Assembly: GCA_036723975.1 (NCBI GenBank)
Contig: DAIMGJ010000006.1
Location: 56,538 to 120,537 of the forward strand
Source of the DNA: JAILEN01 sp036723975
GTDB lineage: Bacteria > Bacillota > Clostridia > Lachnospirales > Lachnospiraceae
DNA: 64,000 nt
Direction of reading: 5' to 3'
Shown: piece after piece, positions 1 to 8,851 of the stretch
Layout: each line of letters opens with the position of its first letter
Position numbering within the stretch: the stretch's first letter is position 1
Position numbers and translations under genes: made by a program
Notes under the pieces: generated by a model
The model's input: only the letters and a program-made list of their open reading frames with translations
Databases searched by the model: none
Told to the model about the DNA's origin: nothing

Positions 1-49
1 ATTTTAGAGTCTTTTTTATCTTATACATTCCCCAGGAATAGGAGAAAAA

Positions 50-1585
50 TTGTATAGTGTTGTTTCGACTGCCATAGTAAATGGTATTGATGGTGTACCG
101 GTGTCTGTGGAAGCAGATATTTCCGAAGGTATGCCGGTGTTTGAAATGGTTGGATTTTTAGGGGCTGAAGTTCGGGAGGCAAAAGAACGGGTTCGAATTG
201 CATTAAAGAATTGTGGTTATCATTTGCCGGTGAAGCGTATCACCATTAACATTCTTCCTGCCGGTATAAAAAAAACAGGAAGCGGCTTTGATTTACCTAT
301 AGCGATTTCCCTTCTTTCTGCTATGGAAATCATAAAAGAAACAGACTTTTCCAATTTATTCTTTGTCGGTGAACTGGGATTGGACGGAACGATTCACGGC
401 GTGAACGGAATATTATCAATGGTATCCGGTGCATCCGATATAGGGAAAAAAGTTTTTGTTGTTCCCATGGAAAACAGGGTAGAAGCGATGCTAATCCCTG
501 ATATTACCGTAGTGGGAGTATCTACCTTGCAAGAAACAATTCTTTTTCTAAACGAAAATCTTGTTCCGATACAGTACTCCTGTAAGAAATCCAACAACTC
601 AAATCTTGATGCAGTAGGTGATTTTTCCGATATCAATGGACAGGAATTTGTAAAACGGGCATGTGAAGTGGCTTGCAGTGGAATGCACAATCTTTTGATG
701 GTAGGTCCTCCGGGTGCGGGAAAAACCATGATAGCAAAATGTATTCCATCCATTCTTCCGGAAATGTCAAAAGAAGAACAACTTATACTGTCAAAGATAT
801 ACAGCATTTGCGGTTTATTTGGAGAACGGGAAGAACTTTTGTCTGTACGACCGTTTCGAAATCCCCATCATACCATCAGTCCGGCGGGACTTACGGGCGG
901 CGGGGGAAGTACCATTCGACCCGGGGAGATATCACTTGCTTCAAAAGGAGTGTTGTTTTTGGATGAGTTGCCGGAGTTTCGAAATGAAACTTTGGAGGTT
1001 CTTCGACAACCGTTAGAAGAGAAAAAAGTGCATATTACAAGAGCAAAAGGAGATTATACTTTTCCTGCGGATTTCACTTTGGTAGCCGCTATGAACCCCT
1101 GTAAATGTGGCTATTTCCCGAACTTTAACAAGTGTACCTGTAATAAACAATCCATAAGGAATTACCTTGGACGAATCTCTCAACCGCTGTTGGACCGCAT
1201 TGACTTGTGTGTGCATATAGAAGAAGTTCCTTTTAAAGATATATCATCGGTTCGCGTGAATGAATCATCCGAGAGTATTCGAAAACGCGTGGAAAAAGTA
1301 CATGCAATTCAAAAGAATCGATATAAAGATGAAGGTTTTTCCTACAACCATCAAATCCCGGTAAATAAAATGGATACCTACTGCAAGTTGGATGAGGAAA
1401 GCTTTTCTTATATGGAGAAAATGTTTGATGAAGTGGGGCTTACGGCCCGGACTTATCACAGAATTTTAAAAGTGAGTCGCACCATTGCGGATATGGATGA
1501 AAAAGAAAACATCGAACTTTGTCACTTGAAAGAAGCGTTTTTATATCGGAGTATGGACAAACGATATTGGGAGAAAATTCTATGA
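50..1585 (+). CDS. comM: YifB/ComM-family Mg-chelatase-like AAA+ ATPase
   Basis: 511-residue AAA+ protein of the YifB/ComM family. In naturally competent bacteria ComM is a hexameric helicase that aids branch migration during integration of incoming DNA. Residues about 20-160 match the family's Lon-protease-like N-terminal domain. A Walker A motif GPPGAGKT is at residues 219-226, followed by a Walker B-type stretch (GVLFLDELPEF) and the C-terminal Mg-chelatase domain with the NPCKCG cysteine patch. Length is normal for the family. The start is TTG at 50, 5 nt after AGGAG at 40-44. The stop overlaps the next start (ATGA), so it is probably translationally coupled to dprA. The real biological role in this organism is inferred from the family only. 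Confidence 0.93.
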   Translation: MYSVVSTAIVNGIDGVPVSVEADISEGMPVFEMVGFLGAEVREAKERVRIALKNCGYHLPVKRITINILPAGIKKTGSGFDLPIAISLLSAMEIIKETDFSNLFFVGELGLDGTIHGVNGILSMVSGASDIGKKVFVVPMENRVEAMLIPDITVVGVSTLQETILFLNENLVPIQYSCKKSNNSNLDAVGDFSDINGQEFVKRACEVACSGMHNLLMVGPPGAGKTMIAKCIPSILPEMSKEEQLILSKIYSICGLFGEREELLSVRPFRNPHHTISPAGLTGGGGSTIRPGEISLASKGVLFLDELPEFRNETLEVLRQPLEEKKVHITRAKGDYTFPADFTLVAAMNPCKCGYFPNFNKCTCNKQSIRNYLGRISQPLLDRIDLCVHIEEVPFKDISSVRVNESSESIRKRVEKVHAIQKNRYKDEGFSYNHQIPVNKMDTYCKLDEESFSYMEKMFDEVGLTARTYHRILKVSRTIADMDEKENIELCHLKEAFLYRSMDKRYWEKIL

Positions 1586-2667
1586 AATATAAGTATTATT
1601 TAGCTTGTAACTACTTTTTTACCAATAAAGAGAAACGTTTCTTATATGAAGCTTTTCATGATTATGAAGAAATTTATCGGCAATCAAAAAATGATTTGAT
1701 GAAGCTTTCGTTTTTGAACAAGGAAAGCATAGAAAAAAGCATAGAATTCAAAAATCATTTTTACTTAGACGAAGAATATGAAGCTTTTCTGCAAAACGGT
1801 ATGGGAGTTGTTTGTTACTTTGACGAGGAGTTCCCTCAGAAACTTCGAAACATTCATAACCCTCCGTTTCAATTGTTTTATTTCGGAAGATTGCCGAAGA
1901 AAGAGGAGCGAATTATTTCCGTAGTGGGAGCAAGAAGATGTAGCGGATACGGAAAAGAGATGACGCTTAAGTTTTCGGAAGAATTGGCACAAAAGGGTTT
2001 TTCTGTGGTTAGCGGTTTGGCCATGGGTGTGGACGGATATGCCCACGAGGGAGCTTTAAAAGGAAAAGGAGATACCTATGCTATTTTAGGTTGCGGTGTG
2101 GATATATGTTATCCTCCGAATCATCATAAATTGTATGAAGAAATAAAACATAAGGGTGGGGTGATTTCGGAATATGCTCCCCACACCAATCCCATGCCGG
2201 AGTTTTTTCCTAATCGGAATCGAATCATTTCCGGATTGTGTGATGTGCTTTTGGTCATGGAGGCAAAAGAGCACAGCGGTTCTTTGATTACAGCAAATTT
2301 TGCCTTAGAGCAGGGAAAAGATGTGTTTGCAATGCCCGGCAGAATTACAGATACGTTAAGCAGCGGGTCCAACAAACTTATTGCACAGGGAGCCGGGATT
2401 ATTTGTTCTGTTTCCCAATTGATCTCTGATATAAATGAATTGAAAAATTGGAACTATAATCCGACGGAATGCATTTATCACAAAAAATTGAACCTTGAAA
2501 AAGAAGATTTGTTGGTGTATAGTTGTTTCGATTTTAACTCAAAAAGCATCGATGAAATCGTTACAGAGACTGATTTAGAGCTTATGACGGTATTGCGTTG
2601 TGTTTTACATTTGTCCGATTTGGGTTTGATCGAAGAGAGTTTTATGAATCAATACATAAAGGTTTAA
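1582..2667 (+). CDS. dprA: DNA processing protein DprA (Smf)
   Basis: 361 residues. DprA binds single-stranded DNA and loads RecA during natural transformation; it is also widespread in species not known to be competent. The Rossmann-like DNA_processg_A core is clear: VVGARRCSGYG, SGLAMGVDGYAHEGA, the YPPNH segment, FPNRNRIISGL and VFAMPG. The last ~60 residues resemble the winged-helix C-terminal domain of the family. I chose ATG 1582, which overlaps the comM stop by 4 nt and has GGGAG upstream, over an in-frame start at 1519 buried inside comM. Together with comM it forms a DNA-uptake-associated pair; no other competence genes are in the window. Confidence 0.94.
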   Translation: MKYKYYLACNYFFTNKEKRFLYEAFHDYEEIYRQSKNDLMKLSFLNKESIEKSIEFKNHFYLDEEYEAFLQNGMGVVCYFDEEFPQKLRNIHNPPFQLFYFGRLPKKEERIISVVGARRCSGYGKEMTLKFSEELAQKGFSVVSGLAMGVDGYAHEGALKGKGDTYAILGCGVDICYPPNHHKLYEEIKHKGGVISEYAPHTNPMPEFFPNRNRIISGLCDVLLVMEAKEHSGSLITANFALEQGKDVFAMPGRITDTLSSGSNKLIAQGAGIICSVSQLISDINELKNWNYNPTECIYHKKLNLEKEDLLVYSCFDFNSKSIDEIVTETDLELMTVLRCVLHLSDLGLIEESFMNQYIKV

Positions 2668-2678
2668 GGGAAAAGACT

Positions 2679-4748
2679 GTGAAAAATCTCGTGATTGTGG
2701 AGTCGCCCACAAAGGTTAAAACAATCAAAAAATTCTTAGGAAAGAATTTTGAAGTTATGGCTTCAAACGGCCATGTTCGTGATTTGCCAAAGTCCCAGTT
2801 GGGAATTGATTGCGATCATGATTTTGAACCAAAGTATATTACGATTCGAGGAAAGGGAGACCTTTTGGCTGAACTCCGTAAAGAAGCAAAAAAAGCCGAT
2901 AAAATTTATCTTGCAACTGACCCGGACCGCGAGGGAGAGGCGATTTCATGGCATTTGACAAAGGCGTTGAATCTCGAAGAGGGAAAATATGTCCGTATTA
3001 CATTTAATGAAATCACCAAAAATGCAGTAAAAAATTCATTCAAGAATCCAAGAGAAATCGATATGAATCTTGTGAATGCACAACAGACCAGACGTATCTT
3101 GGATCGTATTGTGGGATATCGCATTTCTCCGGTATTGTGGGTAAAGGTAAAGCGTGGCCTTTCTGCTGGTAGAGTACAATCTTCTACATTAAATATCATT
3201 TGTAACAGAGAAGAGGAAATCAATGATTTTGTTCCTCAGGAATATTACACTTTGGATGCGACTTTAAAGAACGGAAAGAAAACGTTTCCGGTATCTTTCT
3301 ATGGTACAAAGGATAAAAAACTTGAAATCAGTGATAAAGAGTCCCTGGAAAAGATTCTGAAAGAAATCGGAAACAGCGATTTTGTTGTGGACGAGATTAA
3401 GACATCCAAACGTACCCGTAAGTCACCCCTTCCGTTTACCACATCCACCATGCAGCAGGAAGCCTCCAAAGCATTGAACTTTTCCATCCAAAAAACCATG
3501 CAGGTGGCACAGCAACTTTACGAAGGTGTTAATGTCAAGGGAAGCGGAACGGTAGGTCTTATTACTTATCTTCGTACAGACTCTATTCGTATTTCCGATG
3601 AAGCAAAGGCTTTGGCAAAGGAGTTTATTACCGAAAAGTACGGTTCCTCCTACTATAAACCCTATAATCCTCCGATGAAGGGAAAAAAGGGAAATATTCA
3701 GGATGCCCATGAAGCCATCCGTCCTTCCGATATTGGTCGCATTCCATCTGAAATTGCAGATTCTTTGACTAAAGATCAATTGAAATTGTATTCCTTGATA
3801 TATTACCGCTTTTTGGCTTCTCAGATGGCGGATTCCGAATATGATGTTTTATCTCTTCGATTTGCTGCAAAGGGGTATATCTTTACTCAGTCAGAGTCAA
3901 AAAAGACATTTGACGGTTTTACCGCAATATATGAAGAGGCGGATGAAAAGGATACTGAGACCAAATATCAGCTTTCTTCCTTGCATGTGAAGGACAGCCT
4001 TCCTTGCAATGAACTTGTGGAAAAGCAGCACTTTACCCAGGCACCGCCTCGATTTACGGAAGCTTCTTTGGTTCATACCTTAGAAGAACTCGGAATCGGA
4101 CGACCAAGTACCTATTCACCGATTATTACAACGCTTTTAAAGCGTCGTTATATTACCAAAGAAGGACGACAGATTTACGTTACAGAGTTGGGAGATATCG
4201 TTAACGATATTATGAAAAAATCTTTCCCAACCATTGTAAACCAAAACTTTACTGCAAATCTGGAAGGGCTTTTGGATGGAGTGGAAGACGGTTCCGTTGA
4301 GTGGAAATCCGTAGTCCGAAACTTCTATCCGGATTTGGATGAGCAGGTTCGCCAGGCAGAAAAAGAACTTGAAAAAGTGAAAATAGAGCCTGAAGTTACG
4401 GATGTAGTTTGCGAAAAGTGTGGACGTAAAATGATTGTAAAATACGGTCCGAAAGGAAAGTTCCTGGGATGCCCGGGGTATCCGGAATGTGTCAATGCAA
4501 AACCGTATCTTAAGAATATCGGTGTGAATTGCCCGGTCTGCGGCAAGGAATTGGTGGAAAGAAGATCCAAAAAGGGACGTAAGTTCTATGGCTGCGAAGG
4601 GTATCCTGACTGCGACTTTTCAAGCTGGCAGATACCGGTAAACAAGAAATGCCCGAAATGCGGTAGTTATATGGTTCGAAAAGGAAATAAAATCGTTTGT
4701 GCTTCTGATACATGTGGCTACAGCGAATCGTCTAAAAATGAAGATTAA
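2679..4748 (+). CDS. topA: DNA topoisomerase I
   Basis: 689-residue type IA topoisomerase, which relaxes negative supercoils. The TOPRIM domain is at the N terminus (IVESPTKVKTIKKFLG, then DPDREGEAISWH). The active-site tyrosine lies in GLITYLRTDS. Three C-terminal four-cysteine zinc ribbons (CEKCG...CPGYPEC, CPVCG...CEGYPDC and CPKCG...CASDTCG) occupy roughly the last 110 residues. The start is GTG 2679, 8 nt after AAGGG at 2666-2670; in-frame upstream codons lie within dprA. The order dprA-topA-codY is common in Firmicutes. All family catalytic residues that I looked for are present. Confidence 0.96.
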   Translation: MKNLVIVESPTKVKTIKKFLGKNFEVMASNGHVRDLPKSQLGIDCDHDFEPKYITIRGKGDLLAELRKEAKKADKIYLATDPDREGEAISWHLTKALNLEEGKYVRITFNEITKNAVKNSFKNPREIDMNLVNAQQTRRILDRIVGYRISPVLWVKVKRGLSAGRVQSSTLNIICNREEEINDFVPQEYYTLDATLKNGKKTFPVSFYGTKDKKLEISDKESLEKILKEIGNSDFVVDEIKTSKRTRKSPLPFTTSTMQQEASKALNFSIQKTMQVAQQLYEGVNVKGSGTVGLITYLRTDSIRISDEAKALAKEFITEKYGSSYYKPYNPPMKGKKGNIQDAHEAIRPSDIGRIPSEIADSLTKDQLKLYSLIYYRFLASQMADSEYDVLSLRFAAKGYIFTQSESKKTFDGFTAIYEEADEKDTETKYQLSSLHVKDSLPCNELVEKQHFTQAPPRFTEASLVHTLEELGIGRPSTYSPIITTLLKRRYITKEGRQIYVTELGDIVNDIMKKSFPTIVNQNFTANLEGLLDGVEDGSVEWKSVVRNFYPDLDEQVRQAEKELEKVKIEPEVTDVVCEKCGRKMIVKYGPKGKFLGCPGYPECVNAKPYLKNIGVNCPVCGKELVERRSKKGRKFYGCEGYPDCDFSSWQIPVNKKCPKCGSYMVRKGNKIVCASDTCGYSESSKNED

Positions 4749-4796
4749 TTTATGAAATAGACACATAAATTGTGAAATTTTTATTAATATTTTTTA

Positions 4797-4811
4797 AATT
4801 GATTGAAAATT
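4797..4811 (+). promoter_or_regulatory. candidate CodY-binding box upstream of codY
   Basis: AATTGATTGAAAATT matches the CodY consensus AATTTTCWGAAAATT at 12 of 15 positions, with the right half GAAAATT exact. It overlaps the -35 hexamer of the codY promoter, a position where binding would block transcription. This suggests autoregulation. AT-rich DNA gives chance matches, so this is a candidate only. Confidence 0.5.
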
Positions 4812-4831
4812 TCGCCATATAATGTTAAAAT
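4803..4831 (+). promoter_or_regulatory. sigma-A-type promoter of codY
   Basis: -35 TTGAAA (4803-4808), 17-nt spacer, -10 TAAAAT (4826-4831) with an extended TG at 4823-4824. A second TATAAT at 4818-4823 has no well-placed -35. The 107-nt gap after topA also holds a weak 7-bp AT-only stem (4748-4754/4764-4770), not convincing as a terminator. Confidence 0.65.
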
Positions 4832-4855
4832 AATAGCACTTGTGGAGGAATTTTT

Positions 4856-5632
4856 ATGAGTGTACAGTTATTAGATAAAACACGTAAGATTGGTAAGTTA
4901 TTGCATAACAACAATAGTTCAAAAGTTGTCTTTAACGATATCTGCCAGGTCCTTACAGAAATATTGGATTCTAATATTTTAGTTATTTCAAAGAAAGGAA
5001 AAGCACTTGGTATTTCTCATTCCGAGCATACCGAAGACATTACCGAACTTATGGTTGGCAAAGTCGGTGGCTTTATCGATCCGGAATTAAACGAGAGATT
5101 GCTTTCCATTCTTTCTACAAAAGAAAATGTTAATCTTGCAACATTAGGCTTTGAAAAGACGGATATTCATCGCTATGCTGCAATCATTACACCGATTGAT
5201 ATCGCCGGAGAGCGTTTGGGAACACTGTTTGTATATCGTTTCGATCGTCAATACGATATCGATGATATTATTCTTTCTGAATACGGTACAACAGTGGTTG
5301 GACTTGAAATGATGCGTTCCGTTAACGAAGAGAATGCAGAAGAAAATCGTAAAAAACAGATTGTGAAATCTGCCATCAATACACTTTCTTTCTCCGAGCA
5401 GGAGGCGATTATTCATATTTTTGAAGAGTTGGATGGAAATGAAGGTATTTTAGTTGCTTCCAAGATTGCAGATCGTGTCGGTATTACAAGATCAGTTATT
5501 GTAAATGCACTTCGTAAGTTTGAAAGTGCCGGCGTTATTGAGTCTCGTTCTTCCGGAATGAAGGGAACTTATATCAAGGTGTTAAATGATGTGGTATTTG
5601 ATGAGTTGGAATCCCTTAAGAATAACGATTAA
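4856..5632 (+). CDS. codY: global transcriptional repressor CodY
   Basis: 258 residues, the usual CodY length. CodY represses stationary-phase and nutrient-scavenging genes when branched-chain amino acids and GTP are plentiful. The N-terminal GAF-type effector domain begins MSVQLLDKTRKIGKLL and carries the typical SNILVISKKGKALG stretch. The C-terminal winged helix-turn-helix has SKIADRVGITRSVIVNALRK followed by the wing around SSGMKGTYIKVLN. The ribosome site TGGAGGA precedes ATG 4856. It sits between topA and the flagellar operon; in B. subtilis CodY represses motility genes, so control of the neighbouring operon is plausible but not shown. Confidence 0.96.
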   Translation: MSVQLLDKTRKIGKLLHNNNSSKVVFNDICQVLTEILDSNILVISKKGKALGISHSEHTEDITELMVGKVGGFIDPELNERLLSILSTKENVNLATLGFEKTDIHRYAAIITPIDIAGERLGTLFVYRFDRQYDIDDIILSEYGTTVVGLEMMRSVNEENAEENRKKQIVKSAINTLSFSEQEAIIHIFEELDGNEGILVASKIADRVGITRSVIVNALRKFESAGVIESRSSGMKGTYIKVLNDVVFDELESLKNND

Positions 5633-5675
5633 TCTGCCGATATACCTTTAAAGTATATACAAGGATGAGTTTTAT

Positions 5676-5717
5676 AAAAGGATTTATAGTTTTTGCTATA
5701 AATCCTTTTTTGTTTTT
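5676..5717 (+). terminator. intrinsic terminator after codY
   Basis: 14-bp perfect stem (AAAAGGATTTATAG at 5676-5689 with its complement at 5696-5709), 6-nt loop, then TTTTTTGTTTTT. It separates codY from the flagellar block. It is followed at 5712-5726 by a CodY-like core TTTTCTGAAA (10 of 15 consensus positions). Confidence 0.9.
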
Positions 5718-5806
5718 CTGAAATCCCCGGGACTGGCCGCATATGAACAAAATCATAAATCTTGTGGGTGAATGAAATTTAAAACACAATATAATGTAAA
5801 AACCAC

Positions 5807-5834
5807 TTGTCTTTTTATAAAATTACTTTATAAT
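5807..5834 (+). promoter_or_regulatory. sigma-A-type promoter of the flgB operon
   Basis: -35 TTGTCT (5807-5812), 16-nt spacer, -10 TATAAT (5829-5834), about 30 nt before the flgB start. No sigma-D (TAAA-N15-GCCGATAT) match was found here, which fits an early-class promoter. Confidence 0.7.
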
Positions 5835-5870
5835 ATTAGAAGAGTGGGTTAGTGAAAATAGGAGGAAACT

Positions 5871-6269
5871 ATGATTAATTCAGATGCATTTTCGTACATC
5901 AATGTTATGGATAAAGCGGCAGATGCCAGTTTCAAGCGTGAAACACTAATCGCCAATAACATAGCAAATGCGGATACCCCCACCTACAAAAGAAAAGATT
6001 TGGATTTCCAAAGTGTTTTGGAACATGAACTTCGTACCGGTTGTACAAAATATTCCAACCTTGATGGAGTAGTTAAGCATATGGAAACCGCAAATCTTAA
6101 CCCTAAGGAATATCGCGATTATGAATATTATTCTTATCGAATCGATAAAAATAACGTGGATCCGGATACGGAAAATGTGGAACTTGCTTCCGAACAGTTG
6201 CGTTATCAGGAACTTACCACATCTATTTCTCAGGATTTTTCACACTTTAAAACAGCAATCGGAAGTTAA
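5871..6269 (+). CDS. flgB: flagellar basal-body rod protein FlgB
   Basis: 132-residue proximal rod protein. The N-terminal rod signature is visible (ETLIANNIANADTPTYKRKDLDF), as is the C-terminal helix that pairs with it in the rod (ENVELASEQLRYQEL). It is exported by the flagellar type III apparatus and lacks a cleavable signal peptide. It is the first gene of the block: AGGAGG ends 6 nt before ATG 5871 and flgC follows after 15 nt. This flgB-flgC-fliE order is standard. Confidence 0.96.
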   Translation: MINSDAFSYINVMDKAADASFKRETLIANNIANADTPTYKRKDLDFQSVLEHELRTGCTKYSNLDGVVKHMETANLNPKEYRDYEYYSYRIDKNNVDPDTENVELASEQLRYQELTTSISQDFSHFKTAIGS

Positions 6270-6284
6270 TAAAAGGAGGCGTTT

Positions 6285-6731
6285 ATGGGATTGTTTCAAT
6301 CATTTGATATTGCCGCAAGCGGTATGACAGCACAGCGTTTCCGTATGGATACCATTGCTGAAAATATTGCCAATATCAATACTACAAGAGATGAAAACGG
6401 CGAACCTTATCGCCGAAAAATCGTTACATTTGAAGAAAAAAACCTTACTGCCATGTCATTTCGCGACACTTTAAGCTATGTCAATGCTTACAAGGGCAAC
6501 GGTGTAAAAGTATCCGGCGTTCATGAGGATTATGAAACGGATTTTGTTATGGAATACGATCCGGCTCATCCGGATGCGGATGAAAACGGATATGTTACTT
6601 ATCCAAACGTTAATACGGTTACCGAGATGACGAATCTTATTGATGCATCTCGCGGCTATCAGGCCAACGTGACTGCGTTTAATGCTCTAAAGGCCATGAC
6701 AAGCCAGGGCATTAGCATCGGCCAATCATAG
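6285..6731 (+). CDS. flgC: flagellar basal-body rod protein FlgC
   Basis: 148-residue rod protein. The N terminus has the rod/hook signature (FDIAASGMTAQRFRMDTIAENIANINTT), and the C terminus has the family helix MTNLIDASRGYQANVTAFN. AAGGAGG at 6273-6279 precedes ATG 6285. It lies between flgB and fliE, as in other Firmicute fla operons. Length and motifs are those of a normal, intact FlgC. Confidence 0.96.
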   Translation: MGLFQSFDIAASGMTAQRFRMDTIAENIANINTTRDENGEPYRRKIVTFEEKNLTAMSFRDTLSYVNAYKGNGVKVSGVHEDYETDFVMEYDPAHPDADENGYVTYPNVNTVTEMTNLIDASRGYQANVTAFNALKAMTSQGISIGQS

Positions 6732-6756
6732 TTTTAGTTAAAAGAACGGAGTTATT

Positions 6757-7071
6757 ATGGATATTACAGCCATTACAAACTTATATCAAAGTACACCGGT
6801 TAAGGATTCTACCAATACCGTATCCATTCCCACCAACAATTCCGAGGATTTTGATTCGATTTTTAAATCCGTTATGAATATGGTGGGAGAGACAAATACG
6901 TTGCAGAACAAAGCTTCTGCGGAAGAAATCAAATTCGCCTTGGGCGAATCGGATAATACGCATGATTTAATGATCGCCCAACAAAAAGCGGGGGTTGCGT
7001 TGTCATACACGGTAGCGGTAAGAGATAAATTCTTACAGAGCTATCAGACCATTATGAATATGCAGATATAA
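6757..7071 (+). CDS. fliE: flagellar hook-basal body complex protein FliE
   Basis: 104 residues. FliE is the adaptor between the MS ring and the rod. The C-terminal part is typical: the HDLMIAQQKAGVALSYTVAVRDKFLQSYQTIMNMQI region forms the family helix. The N-terminal half is a low-complexity Ser/Thr/Asn stretch. It is followed by a 171-bp gap that holds three hairpins, the largest gap inside this block. Confidence 0.93.
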   Translation: MDITAITNLYQSTPVKDSTNTVSIPTNNSEDFDSIFKSVMNMVGETNTLQNKASAEEIKFALGESDNTHDLMIAQQKAGVALSYTVAVRDKFLQSYQTIMNMQI

Positions 7072-7082
7072 AGTAGATGATA

Positions 7083-7120
7083 AGAAATATAATTTCAAAT
7101 TTATTTGGAATTATATTTCT
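7083..7120 (+). repeat. hairpin 1 in the fliE-fliF gap
   Basis: Perfect 12-bp inverted repeat: AGAAATATAATT (7083-7094) pairs with 7109-7120. The interior can extend by T-G, C-G and three A-T pairs to leave a 4-nt loop. There is no T-run after it, so it is not a classical terminator. Confidence 0.7.
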
Positions 7121-7132
7121 ATCAGATACTAA

Positions 7133-7179
7133 AACACATGAGTATTTTTTGAATGTAATGAAAAAAATACTCATGTGTT
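7133..7179 (+). repeat. hairpin 2 in the fliE-fliF gap
   Basis: Perfect 18-bp inverted repeat: AACACATGAGTATTTTTT (7133-7150) pairs with 7162-7179, leaving an 11-nt loop. It is the most stable of the three adjacent hairpins. The T-run lies inside the 5' arm and the A-run in the 3' arm, so on the - strand it resembles a stem too; no gene on that strand needs it. Confidence 0.75.
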
Positions 7180-7200
7180 CAGAATTACGAAGTAATTCTG
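7180..7200 (+). repeat. hairpin 3 in the fliE-fliF gap
   Basis: Perfect 9-bp inverted repeat: CAGAATTAC (7180-7188) pairs with GTAATTCTG (7192-7200), with the loop GAA. It abuts hairpin 2 directly and ends 42 nt before fliF. Confidence 0.65.
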
Positions 7201-7242
7201 TTTATATGTAAATACAGTTTTTAGGTTTAGGAGAGTAGGAAC

Positions 7243-8850
7243 ATGCCTGAACAATTGCAAAACATCATCAACAAAATCAAAGACTGGTGGTCCAAGTATG
7301 ACGCCAAACAAAAGGCCATGATGATTTCCGCTGTGTCAGTGGTTGTGGTTGCCCTTGTGATTCTTGGGTTTGTTGTATCACGTCCCACATGGAAGATTTT
7401 AGCTACCGTGACCAGTGCTACGGAGGCACAATCTATTCAGTCCATCATGAGTGAAAACAATATTGAGGCCCAAATGGAACAGCAGGGCGGAGCTTATGTT
7501 TTTAAAGTTAAAAGCGAGGATGAGACCCAGGCGGGGATGCTTCTTGGTACAAATAATATTCCTTCCGCGCGTTATTCCATTGATAATGTCTTGGATGGAA
7601 GCTTTACATCCACGGAAGCAGATAAACAGAAAAAGTATTTGCAGTTTTTACAGGATGAATTTGCAGATTATTTGGAGTCAATGGACACGATTAATTCCGC
7701 AAAAGTAACTCTTAATATTCCGGATGATGACGGCACATTGATTGCCAATGATGCAGACTCTTATTGTTCCGTTGTCGTGGATGGTTCATTGGATCAGGAA
7801 GGTGCTGCTGCCGTTGCACAGTACTTGGCTACCAATTTGGGAAATGACAATACAAAAAATATTACCATTTTGGATCGCAAGTCCAATGTTTTGTTCTCCG
7901 GAGGAGATGAGGCTACCACAGCAGGTATTGCCGCTTCCAACCAAAAGGTAAAGCAGGAAGCTGAAACTTTGATGGTCAATAAAGTTAAAAATATTTTATC
8001 AGAGTCTGAAAACGGAACAGCAATTTTTGATAACACCCAGATTGCAGTTAACTTAAACATGAATTTCGATGACACCAATAAGGTAAAGTACGATTATTCT
8101 GTTGATGACGACCGTACAGAAGGATATTTAAGCTCTGAAACACATTCGGAAGCGCAGTCCAATTCCGGTGTAGCGGGAACACCCGGTACCGATTCCAATG
8201 ATGATACCACTTATGTCATAGAAGATGGAGAAAACACATCATCTTCTTCCGAGGACTACACCAGGAACTATTTACCGGACGAAGAAATCACGACAACGAA
8301 CGGTGAAAAAGGTAAGGTGGATTATACAGCCTCAACTCTTTCCATCGTGGCTTATCGTTATGTTACCTATAATGAAGACTTGATGAAGGCAAACGGTGAA
8401 TTGGAAGATACCACCTTTGAACAGTTTGCCGCAACAAACGGCGATATTACAAAGACAGAGGTGGATGAGGATATTGTTACAGCCGTATCCAATGCCACCA
8501 GCATACCGACCACGAACATTTCGGTACTTACCTATGATGTACCTATGTTTGAATATTCACAAAAGGGATTTGATATCACGGATTATCTCGAGATAATCAT
8601 GGCACTTCTTATCTTTGCAATGCTGGGATTTGTAGTATTCAAGACCCTTCGCAAGGAAGAAGAGGAAGAAGTTCAAGAAGAAGTTTCTGTGGAAACTTTG
8701 CTTGAACAGCAGGCAGTGGAAGAAAATCTTGAAGACATCGGATTTAATGAGAAGTCCGAGGCTCGTATTTTGATAGAGAAGTTTGTGGATGAAAAACCGG
8801 AGGCGGTTGCGTCCTTGTTACGTAACTGGCTAAACGAAGATTGGGGATAA
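7243..8850 (+). CDS. fliF: flagellar M-ring protein FliF
   Basis: 535 residues; forms the MS ring in the cytoplasmic membrane. A first transmembrane helix is at about residues 27-47 and a second at about 450-468, with the periplasmic ring-building region between them (SPDE-type segment SARYSIDNVLDGS). The Gly/Ser/Asp-rich insert near residues 300-345 is usual in the family. The cytoplasmic tail ends in ARILIEKFVDEKPEAVASLL and NEDWG, the FliG-binding segment. AGGAGAG lies before ATG 7243. The fliG start is 1 nt after the stop. Confidence 0.96.
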   Translation: MPEQLQNIINKIKDWWSKYDAKQKAMMISAVSVVVVALVILGFVVSRPTWKILATVTSATEAQSIQSIMSENNIEAQMEQQGGAYVFKVKSEDETQAGMLLGTNNIPSARYSIDNVLDGSFTSTEADKQKKYLQFLQDEFADYLESMDTINSAKVTLNIPDDDGTLIANDADSYCSVVVDGSLDQEGAAAVAQYLATNLGNDNTKNITILDRKSNVLFSGGDEATTAGIAASNQKVKQEAETLMVNKVKNILSESENGTAIFDNTQIAVNLNMNFDDTNKVKYDYSVDDDRTEGYLSSETHSEAQSNSGVAGTPGTDSNDDTTYVIEDGENTSSSSEDYTRNYLPDEEITTTNGEKGKVDYTASTLSIVAYRYVTYNEDLMKANGELEDTTFEQFAATNGDITKTEVDEDIVTAVSNATSIPTTNISVLTYDVPMFEYSQKGFDITDYLEIIMALLIFAMLGFVVFKTLRKEEEEEVQEEVSVETLLEQQAVEENLEDIGFNEKSEARILIEKFVDEKPEAVASLLRNWLNEDWG

Positions 8851-8851
8851 A

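Noticed and set aside
2879..2902. Sigma-D-like TAAA ... GCCGATAA inside topA
   Set aside because: The spacer is 12 nt instead of about 15, and the bases are explained by the topA codons.
5790..5795. Second TATAAT upstream of flgB
   Set aside because: The only -35-like hexamer (TTGTGG at 5762) is 22 nt away, too far; the promoter at 5807-5834 fits better.
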